From Burkholderiales bacterium (GTDB lineage Bacteria; Pseudomonadota; Gammaproteobacteria; Burkholderiales; SG8-39), in contig JAOSJV010000010.1 of the NCBI GenBank assembly GCA_027493935.1, positions 186,001 to 250,000 on the forward strand: a stretch of 64,000 nucleotides of DNA, written 5' to 3'. The notes below the pieces were generated by a model. That model worked only from the letters and a program-made list of their open reading frames with translations, did no database searches and was not told where the DNA came from. Within the stretch, counting starts at the first letter, position 1. Each line of letters opens with the position of its first letter. Made by a program: the position numbers and the translations under genes. Of this stretch, positions 12,117 through 22,506 are shown piece after piece.

Positions 12117-12533
12117 CTACTTTCTCCGCCTTGCGGCCGGGCCTCGCGCTCTTGCGTGGGACGAGCGCTTCGCCATCTCCTCGGCGAGGATGGGCACTGC
12201 AAGGTTGACCGAGTGGATACCCATCACGGTGGTGAGCTGGATCACCTCGAGGAGCTCCTCACGCGTCGCGCCCAAGCGCAGCGCGTTCTGCATGTGCCGC
12301 CGCACGCCGGGCGCGTAGAGGTGCGTCGTCGCCGCGTTGATCGCGATCATGATGAACTCCTTCACCTTCTGCGTCAGATGGCGCTTGCGGTGCGGCACGC
12401 TGCGGAACGCGAGATATACCTCGATGAACTCCGGATCCCATTGCCGCATCGTGTCCCACAGCGGGTTCCAGTCGCCCGAGCGGATCTGCTGGTCGGTGTA
12501 GGGCGTCTTCGAGACGCGTCTCTTCGCAGACAT
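12117..12533 (-). CDS. Carboxymuconolactone decarboxylase (CMD/AhpD-like) family protein
   Basis: IAINAATTHLYAPGVRRHMQNALRLGATREELLEVIQLTTVMGIH. Confidence 0.85.
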   Translation of the reverse strand: MSAKRRVSKTPYTDQQIRSGDWNPLWDTMRQWDPEFIEVYLAFRSVPHRKRHLTQKVKEFIMIAINAATTHLYAPGVRRHMQNALRLGATREELLEVIQLTTVMGIHSVNLAVPILAEEMAKRSSHARARGPAARRRK

Positions 12534-12551
12534 GCTTGCCGGTCTCCTTTC

Positions 12552-14183
12552 CTATGCGCGCGCGTCGGCGAGCACGAGGTCGGCGCCGCGCTCGCCGATC
12601 ATCATGGCGGGCGCGTTAGTGTTGGACGACGCGATCGTCAGCATGATCGAGGCGTCGATCACGCGCAACCCCGCCACGCCGTGCACGCGCAGTCGCGCGT
12701 CGACTACCGAGTCCTCCGCGCGTCCCATGCGGCAGCTGCCCACGGCATGCCACGCGGTCTGCCCGGTCGCGCGAGCGTACTCGAGTAGCTCGGCGTCGCT
12801 CGCGACAGCGGGTCCGGGGCGGTGCTCGGTGACGATGAATCGCTTCAGCGAGGGCTGGGCGGCGATGCGCCGGATGAGGCGCAGCAGCGCGACGGCGTCG
12901 GCCTGGTCGGTAGGATCCGAGAGATAGTTCGGCTGGATGCTCGGCGCTTCGAAAGGATCCGGGGAACGAGCGTGGATCGAGCCGCGCGAGCGCGGCCGCA
13001 GCTTGAAGCCGCCGATCGAGAATCCGGAGAAGGGATCTATGCCCGCCTCGGCCGAGCGTGAATAGCGGTCCTTTCCGCTGATGTGGTAGATCCGCACCAT
13101 CACGTTCGGGCAGCCGTCGTCGCCCTCGGCCGCCGTGCGGGTGATCGCATGCGCCGTCGAGGACGTTCCCGCCATCAGCCCTCTTCGCGTCGCGAGGTAC
13201 TGCAGCCCGACGCGAAGGCGGCGCAGCCTGCTGCGAAGGATGTCGTTGATCGTGATCGGGAGCGTGGTCTCGTACATGTTGCGAACCTGGACGTGGTCGA
13301 TCACGTTCTCGCCTACTGCGCGCAGGTGTGCCACGACCGCGATGCCGATACGCCGCAGAAGCTCGCCGTCGCCGACGCCGGAGAGCTCCAGCAGTTGCGG
13401 CGACTGGACCGTGCCTGCGCAAAGGAGCACCTCCCGCCTCGCCCGCACCCGGCGCGTTGCGCCGCCCGCGCGGAATTCCACCCCGACCGCCCGCAGCCCC
13501 TCGAAGAGCACGCGCGTCGCCACAGAGTGCGTCTGCGAGCAAAGGTTCGCGCGCCGGCGCGCGCCGCGCAGGTAGGCGACCGCAGTGCTGCAGCGCCGGC
13601 CGTTATGCGCCGTCTGCTCGAGATAACGCACGCCCTCGTAGCGCACCGCGTTGTAGTCCAGGGTTTCGTCGATTCCGGCTTCGATGCACGCTCGCACAAA
13701 ACCATCGGAGAGCGCGTCGCGGTCACGGCGCTTGCGGTCGGTGATCTTCACCGGCCCGCCTTGCCCCCACTGCGTGTCGTCGCTGTAGGGGTTGTCCTCC
13801 AGGCGCTTGAAGTAAGGGTGGACGTCGCGGAATCCCCAGCCAGCGCACCCGCTCGCGCGCCAGCCGTCGTACTCGGCGGGATCGCCCCAGACATATGCCA
13901 TGCCGTTCAGCGCACTCGAGCCGCCGAGCACCTTTCCGCGCGGCCAGTAGATCTTCTGTCGGTGCATGCTGGCCTGTTGCTCGGTCTCGAACCTCCACGC
14001 GTAGCGCTCGTGGGTGAGCAGCTTTCCCACGCCGAGCGGAACGTGGATCCACAGATTACGGTCCTCGCCGCCCGCCTCGATGAGAAGCACGCTGTGCCGC
14101 CGGCTCTCGGTGAGGCGCGCAGCAAGCGCACATCCGGCCGACCCCGTCCCTACGACGACAAAATCGTGCGCTGACAGTTCCAC
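12552..14183 (-). CDS. GMC family FAD-dependent oxidoreductase (choline dehydrogenase-like)
   Basis: DFVVVGTGSAGCALAARLTE; WPRGKVLGGSSALNGMAYVWG; GSCRMG. Confidence 0.9.
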   Translation of the reverse strand: MELSAHDFVVVGTGSAGCALAARLTESRRHSVLLIEAGGEDRNLWIHVPLGVGKLLTHERYAWRFETEQQASMHRQKIYWPRGKVLGGSSALNGMAYVWGDPAEYDGWRASGCAGWGFRDVHPYFKRLEDNPYSDDTQWGQGGPVKITDRKRRDRDALSDGFVRACIEAGIDETLDYNAVRYEGVRYLEQTAHNGRRCSTAVAYLRGARRRANLCSQTHSVATRVLFEGLRAVGVEFRAGGATRRVRARREVLLCAGTVQSPQLLELSGVGDGELLRRIGIAVVAHLRAVGENVIDHVQVRNMYETTLPITINDILRSRLRRLRVGLQYLATRRGLMAGTSSTAHAITRTAAEGDDGCPNVMVRIYHISGKDRYSRSAEAGIDPFSGFSIGGFKLRPRSRGSIHARSPDPFEAPSIQPNYLSDPTDQADAVALLRLIRRIAAQPSLKRFIVTEHRPGPAVASDAELLEYARATGQTAWHAVGSCRMGRAEDSVVDARLRVHGVAGLRVIDASIMLTIASSNTNAPAMMIGERGADLVLADARA

Positions 14184-14185
14184 TG

Positions 14186-15880
14186 CTACTTGCCGCGCTG
14201 CGCCCGGTGCTTGAAGGAATCGCGCCGGAAGCTATAGAGCGCGTCCGGGTCGACCTTGACCTCGACGATTGCAGGTTTGCCGCAGACGAGCGCTTCGGCC
14301 ACGACGCCTTCAATGTCCGCCGCACGCTCCACGGCGAAGCCGGCCGCGCCGAAGAGCTGCGCCACCTTGTCATAGGGTGGGTTCGGCACATCCGCGCCGA
14401 GGTAGCGGCCGTCGAAGAAATCGCGCTGGTACGCTTTCTCGGCACCCCAGCAGCCATTGTTCATCACGATGCAGACGGTGTTTATGCCGTGCGAGACCGC
14501 GGTTCCGATCTCACCCAGCGTCATGCCGAACCCACCGTCGCCCATCAGGCTCACGACGGTGCGCTCCGGGCAGGCGAGCTTCACGCCGAGGCCGCACGCA
14601 TAGGAGAAACCCACGAGCCCGAAGTCGAGCGGGGTAAAGAGCGCCGGCGGCTGCTGGTAATTGAGCACGTCGGTTGCCTGGAGACAGAGGGTGCCCGCGT
14701 CCATGGTCAACATCGCGTCGGGCGGCAGCACACCGCGCAGTGCCTTGTACAGAGTAGCGGGCTGGATCGGCTCCGCCAGCTTTTCGCCGTCGCGGTCGCG
14801 CTGCGCGAGCAGCGCTCGGCGCTTCTCCTGGAATTCCCGGGCCCAGGCGCTCGCCGCGCCTGGTACGTGCCCGGCCAGCGCGCACGCAAGCTGGTCGGCG
14901 ATGGTTCCCGCGTCGCCGCAGATGCCGACGGCCACAGGGAAGTACCTGCCGATCGCGGTCGGCTCGATCTCCACGTGGATGATGCGCGCCGCCACGTTCA
15001 GGTTTTCGTACGAGTAGAACGTCGTGTTGAAGCCAAGACGCGTTCCAAGTGCGAGGATCACGTCGGCCTCGCGCGCCAAAGTCGAGGCGACGACGTTGCC
15101 TCGTGGGCCCACCTGGCCCGCGTAAAGCGGATGGCTGCAGGGAATGGCGTCGCCGTGACCGGGTGAGAGTGCGACCGGCGCGCTAAGCAGTTCGGCGAGC
15201 TTTAGGGCCTGCGCGTGGGAGCGGCCGTTCTTCACGCCGCCCCCAGCGATGATGAGCGGCTTCTTGGCGTCCTTGAGGAGGCTCGCTGCGCGCTCGATTA
15301 GATCCTGGGCGCCGGCAACGCTGCCGGAAAAACCACGCTCGCCGGGCGCGCCGTCCGGCTCGAACTCGGCCGAGTCCGCCAGGAGATCGCGAGGCATGTT
15401 GAGCACGACCGGGCCACGCCGCGGCGTGAGCGCCACGCGGAAAGCTTCCCGCATCATTTCTGGCACGCGCTTGGTCTGCGTGAGGGTCCAGCTTTTCTTG
15501 GTTACAGGCGCGAACACCGCTTGCTGGTTGACTTCCTGGAACGCGTCCCGGTAGACGTGCTCCGAGGACAACGACCCGGCGAGGGCGATCACCGGCGAGT
15601 AGGCGGCGTTCGCCTGTGACAGCCCCGTGAGCAGGTTTGTGGCGCCGGGACCGTTCTGGCCCGCGATGATGATGCCGGCCTTACCGCTCGCGCGGGCATA
15701 GCCGTCCGCCATATGCGTGCCAGTGCGTTCGTCGCGCACGCCAATGAAGTGCACTTCCTTCGCGTCGTACAACGCATCAAAGATCTCCATACCCGCCGAC
15801 CCGATGAGGCCGAACACGTGGCTCGTGCCCTCAGCACGCAGCGCGTCAACCACCGCCTTGCCGCCGGTCATAATCGTCAT
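14186..15880 (-). CDS. Thiamine pyrophosphate-dependent enzyme (acetolactate synthase-like)
   Basis: VDALRAEGTSHVFGLIGSAGMEIFDAL; GQNGPGATNLLTGL; MGDGGFGMTLGEIGTAVSHGINTVCIVMNN. Confidence 0.9.
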   Translation of the reverse strand: MTIMTGGKAVVDALRAEGTSHVFGLIGSAGMEIFDALYDAKEVHFIGVRDERTGTHMADGYARASGKAGIIIAGQNGPGATNLLTGLSQANAAYSPVIALAGSLSSEHVYRDAFQEVNQQAVFAPVTKKSWTLTQTKRVPEMMREAFRVALTPRRGPVVLNMPRDLLADSAEFEPDGAPGERGFSGSVAGAQDLIERAASLLKDAKKPLIIAGGGVKNGRSHAQALKLAELLSAPVALSPGHGDAIPCSHPLYAGQVGPRGNVVASTLAREADVILALGTRLGFNTTFYSYENLNVAARIIHVEIEPTAIGRYFPVAVGICGDAGTIADQLACALAGHVPGAASAWAREFQEKRRALLAQRDRDGEKLAEPIQPATLYKALRGVLPPDAMLTMDAGTLCLQATDVLNYQQPPALFTPLDFGLVGFSYACGLGVKLACPERTVVSLMGDGGFGMTLGEIGTAVSHGINTVCIVMNNGCWGAEKAYQRDFFDGRYLGADVPNPPYDKVAQLFGAAGFAVERAADIEGVVAEALVCGKPAIVEVKVDPDALYSFRRDSFKHRAQRGK

Positions 15881-17280
15881 TGTGCTTCTCCTCGTTCTGC
15901 TGCCGCCCGCGCCGCAAGTAGCTTGTCGAGCTGCACCCGCACCCGGTCGAGCACTTCCCTCGGCGGCATTGACACCACGCCACGGAAGTGCGCTTTCTTG
16001 GTCGCATCGATGAACAGCTTGGAGGTGATGGCGAACTCGTAGCTCGAAGGATCGATCGGTCCCCCTCCCGTCTCCGGCACAATGAACACGTCTCGCCCGG
16101 GGTCCACACGGGTGGAAACCGCCCACAGCACGTCGTTGGTTCGAAAGATGTCGATGTCGTCGTCGACTGCGACCACGTACTTCAGCCTCGGCATGAGGTA
16201 GGTCGTCGCAAGGAGGAGGTTGCGCACAGTGCCCGGGCGGCGCAGCTTCGGATTGATCTGAACGATGCCCCAGAAATCGCGGGCCAAGTCGGCGGGACGC
16301 GTCACCCCCGTAACGAGCGGAAAGCGTTTCTGCAGTGCGTCGAGCGCCAGTGCATCTTCCAACTCGCGCCAGAACACGACGTTCTCGTTGGGCGGCTTAC
16401 CAGCGAACGCAAGGTGCATCACTGGCTTCGCGCGCGTAGTGATCGCGGTGACGCGCCAGATTGGCGCCTTGCGCCTTTCGCTCTGGTACCCGGTAAACTC
16501 GTTGAACGGGCCTTCCTCGTCCATCTCGCCGGTGTACTGAGTCTCGATGACAATCTCGGCGTCGGCCGGTATTTCGAGATCGATGGTCTCAGCCTTGACT
16601 ACGCGTAGAGGCGTACCGCGCAGCGCGCCAGCTACATCGACCTCGTAGTCGCTCACGGGGAAATCCGAGCCCGCGGCCAAGTAAAGCAACGGATCAACGC
16701 CAAGCACGATCGCCATCGGACACCCCTCGCCTATGTCCTCATAGAACAGGCGCTGGTGGTGGTCCGGAGCGATCTGCGCGAAGATTTCGTTGCGACTGCG
16801 GTACATGTTGCGGTAGATGCCCGCGTTCTTGCCCCAGACGGGGTGGGCACCCATGTTGATGCCGGCCGAGACGTAGCGCCCGCCGTCACCGACGTTCCAG
16901 AACGGGATGGGAAGCTCGTCCAAATTCACCTGATCGCCGCGTTTCACCACCTGCTTACACGGGGCGCTCTTCGCATCCACGCTCACCGGTGCGAGCCTTC
17001 GCCTCAGCCGCTCGACGATCGCACTCGCCATCTGATGTGGCTCTACACCGAGCGCCATGGCGATGCGCTTGCGCGTGCCAAAGAGGTTGGCGAGCGCGGA
17101 CATCCGATAGCCCTTGATGCGTTCAAAAAACAGCGCCGGCCCGTCGTCATCGGCTACGTGCCGGCACCAAGCGCAGATCTCGTACTCCGAATCGACCGGC
17201 TCGGGCACGCGAAGCAACTCGCCCATCTCATCTAGCTTCGCGATGAAATCCCTAAACGGATCCGTGCCGGTGTGCGGCAT
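15877..17280 (-). CDS. UbiD family decarboxylase, second paralogue
   Basis: ALFFERIKGYRMSALANLFGTRKR; EGPFNEFTGYQSERRKAPIWRVTAITTRAKPVMH. Confidence 0.85.
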   Translation of the reverse strand: MPHTGTDPFRDFIAKLDEMGELLRVPEPVDSEYEICAWCRHVADDDGPALFFERIKGYRMSALANLFGTRKRIAMALGVEPHQMASAIVERLRRRLAPVSVDAKSAPCKQVVKRGDQVNLDELPIPFWNVGDGGRYVSAGINMGAHPVWGKNAGIYRNMYRSRNEIFAQIAPDHHQRLFYEDIGEGCPMAIVLGVDPLLYLAAGSDFPVSDYEVDVAGALRGTPLRVVKAETIDLEIPADAEIVIETQYTGEMDEEGPFNEFTGYQSERRKAPIWRVTAITTRAKPVMHLAFAGKPPNENVVFWRELEDALALDALQKRFPLVTGVTRPADLARDFWGIVQINPKLRRPGTVRNLLLATTYLMPRLKYVVAVDDDIDIFRTNDVLWAVSTRVDPGRDVFIVPETGGGPIDPSSYEFAITSKLFIDATKKAHFRGVVSMPPREVLDRVRVQLDKLLAARAAAERGEAQ

Positions 17281-17302
17281 GGTCGCACTCTCAGCAGTCA
17301 GC

Positions 17303-18505
17303 TCACTTGAACTGCTGTTGCGCTGAGAAGTCGTTCATAATGCGCGACTCCACCACCTTCGGGTAGCGCAGCGGCGGCGGCGTGTTGCGGCTGCGCCCGA
17401 CAAACCGTGGCACACCAGCGGTGAAGACGCCGACCAGCGACCAGACGTCGCCGTGCTTGATCGCCTCAAGACAGGTCTTCCTAGAGCCGCCCATCGGCGC
17501 GTCAACCAGAAGCACGTCGCCGTCCTTGCCTTCGCGCAGGAACCCGTTGTTCAGCTTGTAGACTTTGGCTACGTTCCCAGTCGCCGCAGCGATCATCCAC
17601 TCCGGCGGGAATTTGGAGAGCGTCGACATCTCGGTCACCGACTTGATCATCCCGAGCGGCATCATGCCGGTGCCAGTGGGCGTGTCGGTGGCAATCAGGA
17701 ATCGGTCGAAGCAGTCGTTCTCCACGGCCAAGTTCAGGCACATCAGCGCCGTGCGGATGTTGCCGGCCTGGCAAATCTGAAGCGCGATATCGCTCTCCTT
17801 CACCACGCGCTCAAAGTCCTCGTCGGGCATGGCGATCGGCCCGCCATTTACGTGATACGAGACGTCTGCGCCCATAGCAATCAGGTGCTCGCCGTGGATG
17901 GAATTCGCGAGCGAGATCGACGCACCGCCGGTGTGCACTTGCACGGTCATGCCCGCCTTCTTGGCCGCCTTGACGAGCGGGACGTAGTCGAACGGGGTCT
18001 TGACCGCCCCGAATCCGGCCTTCGCCAGCCACACCGTGTTGCGCCTCATATCCTCGAAGTCGCTTTCCTCCAGGCACGGCTCGAGAATCACCGCACCTCC
18101 ATGCACGCGCATGCCGCCTGGTCTGAAGTTGTCCCAGCTCTTCTTTGCAGCCACCGCGAGCGCCTTGACGCCCTCGCGGTCCTTCGGCCGACCGGGGACG
18201 TGAATCTCGCTCGCAGAGATCGACGTCGTCGTTCCCCCGTGAACGTAGCTCTCGAGGAAGCCCACCGCCTGTTGTTTGGGCGTGTAGTCGCCAAATGCGA
18301 TGTGCACCTGCGAGTCGATCAACCCTGGACAGGCGGTCGTGCCTTTCGCGTCGACGACGAAATCGCAGGCCTGCACCTCATCGGCCGACGCGCTGCCTAC
18401 GCGCTTGATGACCCCATCCTCCATGAGGATGGTGTCGCCGCGGGCGAACGGGTCACGCCAGTCACCGGTGACGATCGTTGCAATGTTCGTGATGGCGATC
18501 TTCAT
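17303..18505 (-). CDS. Amidohydrolase family protein
   Basis: TTACPGLIDSQVHIAFGDYTPKQQ...HGGTTTSISASEIHVPGRP. Confidence 0.85.
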   Translation of the reverse strand: MKIAITNIATIVTGDWRDPFARGDTILMEDGVIKRVGSASADEVQACDFVVDAKGTTACPGLIDSQVHIAFGDYTPKQQAVGFLESYVHGGTTTSISASEIHVPGRPKDREGVKALAVAAKKSWDNFRPGGMRVHGGAVILEPCLEESDFEDMRRNTVWLAKAGFGAVKTPFDYVPLVKAAKKAGMTVQVHTGGASISLANSIHGEHLIAMGADVSYHVNGGPIAMPDEDFERVVKESDIALQICQAGNIRTALMCLNLAVENDCFDRFLIATDTPTGTGMMPLGMIKSVTEMSTLSKFPPEWMIAAATGNVAKVYKLNNGFLREGKDGDVLLVDAPMGGSRKTCLEAIKHGDVWSLVGVFTAGVPRFVGRSRNTPPPLRYPKVVESRIMNDFSAQQQFK

Positions 18506-18532
18506 GTTTCCTCCTCCGACCTCGAACTATCG

Positions 18533-19105
18533 TCAGCGCAAGCCGTCCTGACCGATCATCTTGTCAACGCTGTGCCCGCCGATGCGATGGTTGAGCCTGC
18601 CGCGGTTGGCGAAGCAGCAGATGATGGCGATCTCCCCAGGCATGGGCGCGTCTGGCAGCGTGACTGTCATCGCGTCGTAGTGCGAGCGTATGGTGAGCGC
18701 GTCCTTGTGCGCTAACGGAATGTCGATCGACGTGCCCGGAAGCGCGCGCTTCGCCATATGGCAGATCCAAGCCTTGCCGCCCCCGGCGGCCTCGCGCATC
18801 GTGTCGCCGAGCAGCGTGGTTAGCACCGCCTCGGCGTGCTCGACTTCCCCTTCGATCCCGACCAGGGCACCCTTTCCGTAGCTCTCGATCCGGTAGGGCT
18901 GGATCAGTTCGGCGGCGATCGCGCCGATGTGGCGTCCGACCTTTGCGCTGCCTTCGATGAGCACCGAAAGATCCTCCACGTACCGCCCGGCAGCGGGGTT
19001 AGCGCACACCGCCGCGACCGCCACCCTGCGCAGCGGAAGATCCGCCCTACGTCCGGCCTCCAGGAACAGCTCTTCAGTGGCCGTGACGATCTTTCGAATC
19101 TCCAT
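18533..19105 (-). CDS. DUF1185 (amino acid synthesis) family-like protein
   Basis: MEIRKIVTATEELFLEAGRRADLPLRRVAVAAVCANPAAGRYVEDL...HKDALTIRSHYDAM. Confidence 0.7.
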   Translation of the reverse strand: MEIRKIVTATEELFLEAGRRADLPLRRVAVAAVCANPAAGRYVEDLSVLIEGSAKVGRHIGAIAAELIQPYRIESYGKGALVGIEGEVEHAEAVLTTLLGDTMREAAGGGKAWICHMAKRALPGTSIDIPLAHKDALTIRSHYDAMTVTLPDAPMPGEIAIICCFANRGRLNHRIGGHSVDKMIGQDGLR

Positions 19106-19168
19106 GGAGCGGCCCTTCCCCGTGTACTTCGGATACCGAGACTCGCTCGCTTCAGTGCGGAGGTGCGC

Positions 19169-19837
19169 TCATGCTGGCTCGCCGACGCGGGCAGCAGGAG
19201 CATCTTCGCTCGACCCTTCGTCCATGCCGTGTGCCCGCAGGTAGCTCTGCAGGGCAAGGGCTCGCTCGCCGCTCTGCACCAGCCGCTCGACCAGCGGTAC
19301 CAATTGCAGGAACTCGGCCCGGCTCAGGCAGCCGAACTGGACGTCGTTCACCTGCCGGCGCAGGGCTGCAATGCTGTCGATCAGCGCGACCGCCTTGGGC
19401 GTCAAACTGAGCGACACGGTTCTTCGATCATCGGTGCCGCGCTCCTTGAACACTAGACCGCCTTGCTCGAGCGTCTTGGTCTCGACCGTGACGTAAGAGC
19501 TGCTCAAGCGCAGATGGTCCGCCACCGTCCTAATGTTCACCGAGCCCCTGGCGCACAGGTTGCGGATGCACAGCAGAATCGTGTATTGCTGACCCGTCAC
19601 GTCAAGGAGCGATGCATAGCCGTCGCGAATCGCGACATGAATTGACAAGAAAGTCAGCAGCCGCTGAACCAGCAGCCGGAACTGGGCGTCGCCTCGGTCG
19701 ACCAGCAGTTCTTCTCTCGACACCGTAAGCGGCGCCTTGGCCGGTCCCGCGGTCGCCGTCGCCGTGGCGCGCGAGGCTTTCGCGCGCTTGCGGCCCGGTG
19801 ATGCCCTTCCAGCCTTTCTCTGCATAAGTCGCTCCAT
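19169..19837 (-). CDS. MarR family transcriptional regulator
   Basis: VNIRTVADHLRLSSSYVTVETKTLEQGGLVFKERGTDDRRTVSLSLTPKA. Confidence 0.85.
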   Translation of the reverse strand: MERLMQRKAGRASPGRKRAKASRATATATAGPAKAPLTVSREELLVDRGDAQFRLLVQRLLTFLSIHVAIRDGYASLLDVTGQQYTILLCIRNLCARGSVNIRTVADHLRLSSSYVTVETKTLEQGGLVFKERGTDDRRTVSLSLTPKAVALIDSIAALRRQVNDVQFGCLSRAEFLQLVPLVERLVQSGERALALQSYLRAHGMDEGSSEDAPAARVGEPA

Positions 19838-19838
19838 G

Positions 19839-19872
19839 TTAGCTAGTAAAAATAGGTTTGTCGATTAGTTTT
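19839..19872 (-). promoter_or_regulatory. Promoter/operator-like motif at the marR start, similar to the site upstream of coxM
   Basis: Minus strand TCGACA-N17-TAACAT; 24/34 identical to 8067-8100 with core AGGTTTGTCKATTA. Confidence 0.5.
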
Positions 19873-20319
19873 TAAGTTGATGCACCCTGGTAGTGCCTTT
19901 TCCAAACAATCGAGCAGCGGCGCAAGACGTCCATGGGCGGCCCGCCGAGCGACGGGCGCTTGTAGTCGAATTGAACGCCTGGGTCGGGAAGGCCGGGTCG
20001 AGTCCGATCTCACCGGCCGGAAACACGTAGCATTTTGCACCGCGCAATCGCCCCAATGAGTCGGCCGGAGCGTGCCGCGAAGCCGCCGGAACCGGTCCCG
20101 ACGCCGATCAGTAGCGTAGGGAGTCAAGTAGCCATACACGCTAAGGAACTATCGCTATATATGTGGGCACTCAGACCAAATTGAACGGCCAGTTGCTGGC
20201 CTGAATAGATCGATGCCCGAGCCGCGCTCCACGCGGGGAGAAGAATTGCGCAAGAGAACGGCGTTCCAGGTCCGTGGGAGTCGGTTCTCTGCAAGGCGAG
20301 TCAGCGTGTCTGGAGACCT

Positions 20320-21227
20320 TTACCGCCGGTGGTAGACCACGAGCGCGACTCCTACGGCTGCGAGCGCCATTCCGATCGTACCCGTTGCGCTCAGCGTCTC
20401 GCCGAAGATGGCATAAGCGAAAAGTGCTGTCACCGGTGGCACGAGATAGAAGAGGCTTGCGACCTTGGTCGCCGCGCCGCTGCGAATGAGGATGAATAGC
20501 AGGGAGATCGCTCCGATCGACAGAACGAACACGAGCCAAACCATCGTGAGCACGAACTCCGTAGTCCAGTGTATCTGCATCGTCTCCAGCCAAATCGCCA
20601 AGGGCAGGATGACCACTCCGGCCGCGGCAAATTGGATCACCGAGCTCGCGCGCAGATCCACCGTCCCGCAGTAGCGCTTTTGGTACAGCGTTCCGCTCGT
20701 GATCGATATCAAGGCCATAACAGAAAGTCCGAGCGTCGCCGGGGTAATACCCGAGATCGAGCTGCGTCCCTTCACGACCAGCAGCACGCCCAAGAATCCC
20801 AGAATCAATCCGAGCCATTGACTGGCGCGAAGCCGCTCGCCGAAGAGCGGTGCGCTTGCGAATGCGGTCAAGATAGGCTGCAACCCCACGATCAAAGCGC
20901 TGACTCCGGCGGCCATTCCAAGATGAATTGAACCGAAGACGCCCGCAAGATATCCGCCTTGAATCAGTATCCCGGCCACCGCAAGGTGCGCACTTTGTGC
21001 GGGCGTCTTAGGCCAGGGGCTCGCATCAGCCACGCGAGCGGCAACATAAGAGCGACTACAAGGAAAAATCTTAGACTAAGGAAAGTCAGCGGCTCAGCGT
21101 ACGGCAATCCGTACTTTGCGCTGACGAATCCCGTACTCCAGAGCACGACGAATAGGCCTGGCATCGCGCGGACCCAAGGCCGCGCCGGCGGTCCAGGTGG
21201 CTTCTCAAAGTGAGATTGCATCACCAT
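20320..21227 (-). CDS. EamA/DMT family transporter, one frameshift
   Basis: MPGLFVVLWSTGFVSAKYGLPYAEPLTFLSLRF plus GMAAGVSALIVGLQPILTAFASAPLFGERL; frames rejoin near 21015 with one extra C. Confidence 0.8.
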
Positions 21228-21297
21228 CCAGAGGGCGCGAACCCACGCGTCAGGTGAGTCCCGCGCCGTTGGCCTGCTACATGCACCTACTGAGCTT

Positions 21298-22389
21298 TAC
21301 GTAAGTACATGACGTTAGATCGGCAACTCGGCCTGCTGCCAGAAGGCTCGGATCAGCGCTGGACGACGCTGCATCGATCTGAGCCGTCGGGTGGCGTAGC
21401 GCTTGACCTGAGCGATGGTGTCCAGGCAGAGGTTGGCGAGCTCGCGCTGTTTGGCGTAGCCGAACAGATATTCGACGGGGTTGAGTTCGGGCGCGTAGGC
21501 GGGCAGGCGCTCCAGGACGATGTCGCCGTCGAGCGAGTCGACGTAGTCGCGGACCAGGCGGCTGCGATGCGCGGGCAGCCCATCCCAGATGATCAGCAGC
21601 TTGCCCTTGATCTGGGCGCGCAAGGCCTTGAGGAATTCGACCAGCTGCGGCCCCTTGATCGCGCCGGGGAAGAAGCGAAAGTAGATGCGCCAGAAGCTCG
21701 CCCCGGCGATCAGCGAGAGCTGCTTCCAGTTGAAGCTGTACTGCAGCGTCGGCGTGCAGCCCTGGGTGCCCAGGTCTTGACCCGTGTCGGGCGCTCGCTC
21801 AGTCCCGATTCGTCGACGAAGACGATGGTTCGTCCCTGGCGTCTGGCGTTTTTTTTAGCGCCGGCCAGCGCTTGGTCTTCCAGCTGCCGATCGCCGCTTC
21901 GTCGCGCTGCAGCGCCCGGCCGGTGGGGCGCTGGCTGGAGAATCCCAGCTCGCGAATGACCCGCCAGACGTGCACGGTGCTGAACGCATGGCCAAATTCG
22001 CGCTTGATCAGCTTGGCGATGCGCGCCAAGGTCCACAGCTCGGTCGCAAAGCCATTGGCCACGGCGCCCGCAATCAACATCTTGGTGAGTCTCGCGCGCT
22101 CGGCCGCGCTCATGGCGCCCCGGCCGACCCAGCGGCCGGCGCCGCCACGCATGGGGATCCTGTGCCAGCAGTCGCACCCAACCCGAGGCTGTTTGCCGAC
22201 TTACCGCGCAAGCGCGCGCCACTTCGGCCTGCGTCACGCCACGCGCCAGCATGCGCATGCCGCGCCGGCGTCGTGCCTCCAGTTCCTTGAAGTCCCGCTT
22301 GTACCGTCTCGTCGCCATGCGCCTCCCTCGAAGTGTCGCCACTTCGATTAACGCGCATCATAGCGAAACGGTTGTCAGGCATTTACGTA
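21298..22389. mobile_element. IS630-family-like insertion sequence
   Basis: Imperfect terminal IR TACGTAAGTACATGAC (21298-21313) and GTCAGGCATTTACGTA (22374-22389), 13/16; encloses the transposase. Confidence 0.7.
21315..22319 (-). pseudogene. IS630 family transposase, frameshifted
   Basis: HTH N-terminus LEARRRRGMRMLARGVTQAEVARACAVSRQTASGW; C-terminal IWDGLPAHRSRLVRDYVDSLDGDIVLERLPAYAPELNPVEYLFGYAKQ in another frame. Confidence 0.8.
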
Positions 22390-22506
22390 ATTCTCAGTAA
22401 GAAGCCCCGCCGAATCCCACGTCTAACTACACCGCCATATCTAGTTATCTCGAGTGGCCCCGCGCGGCCTCAATCCGCCGAATACAGCGGAACTCTTCCT
22501 AGACAC

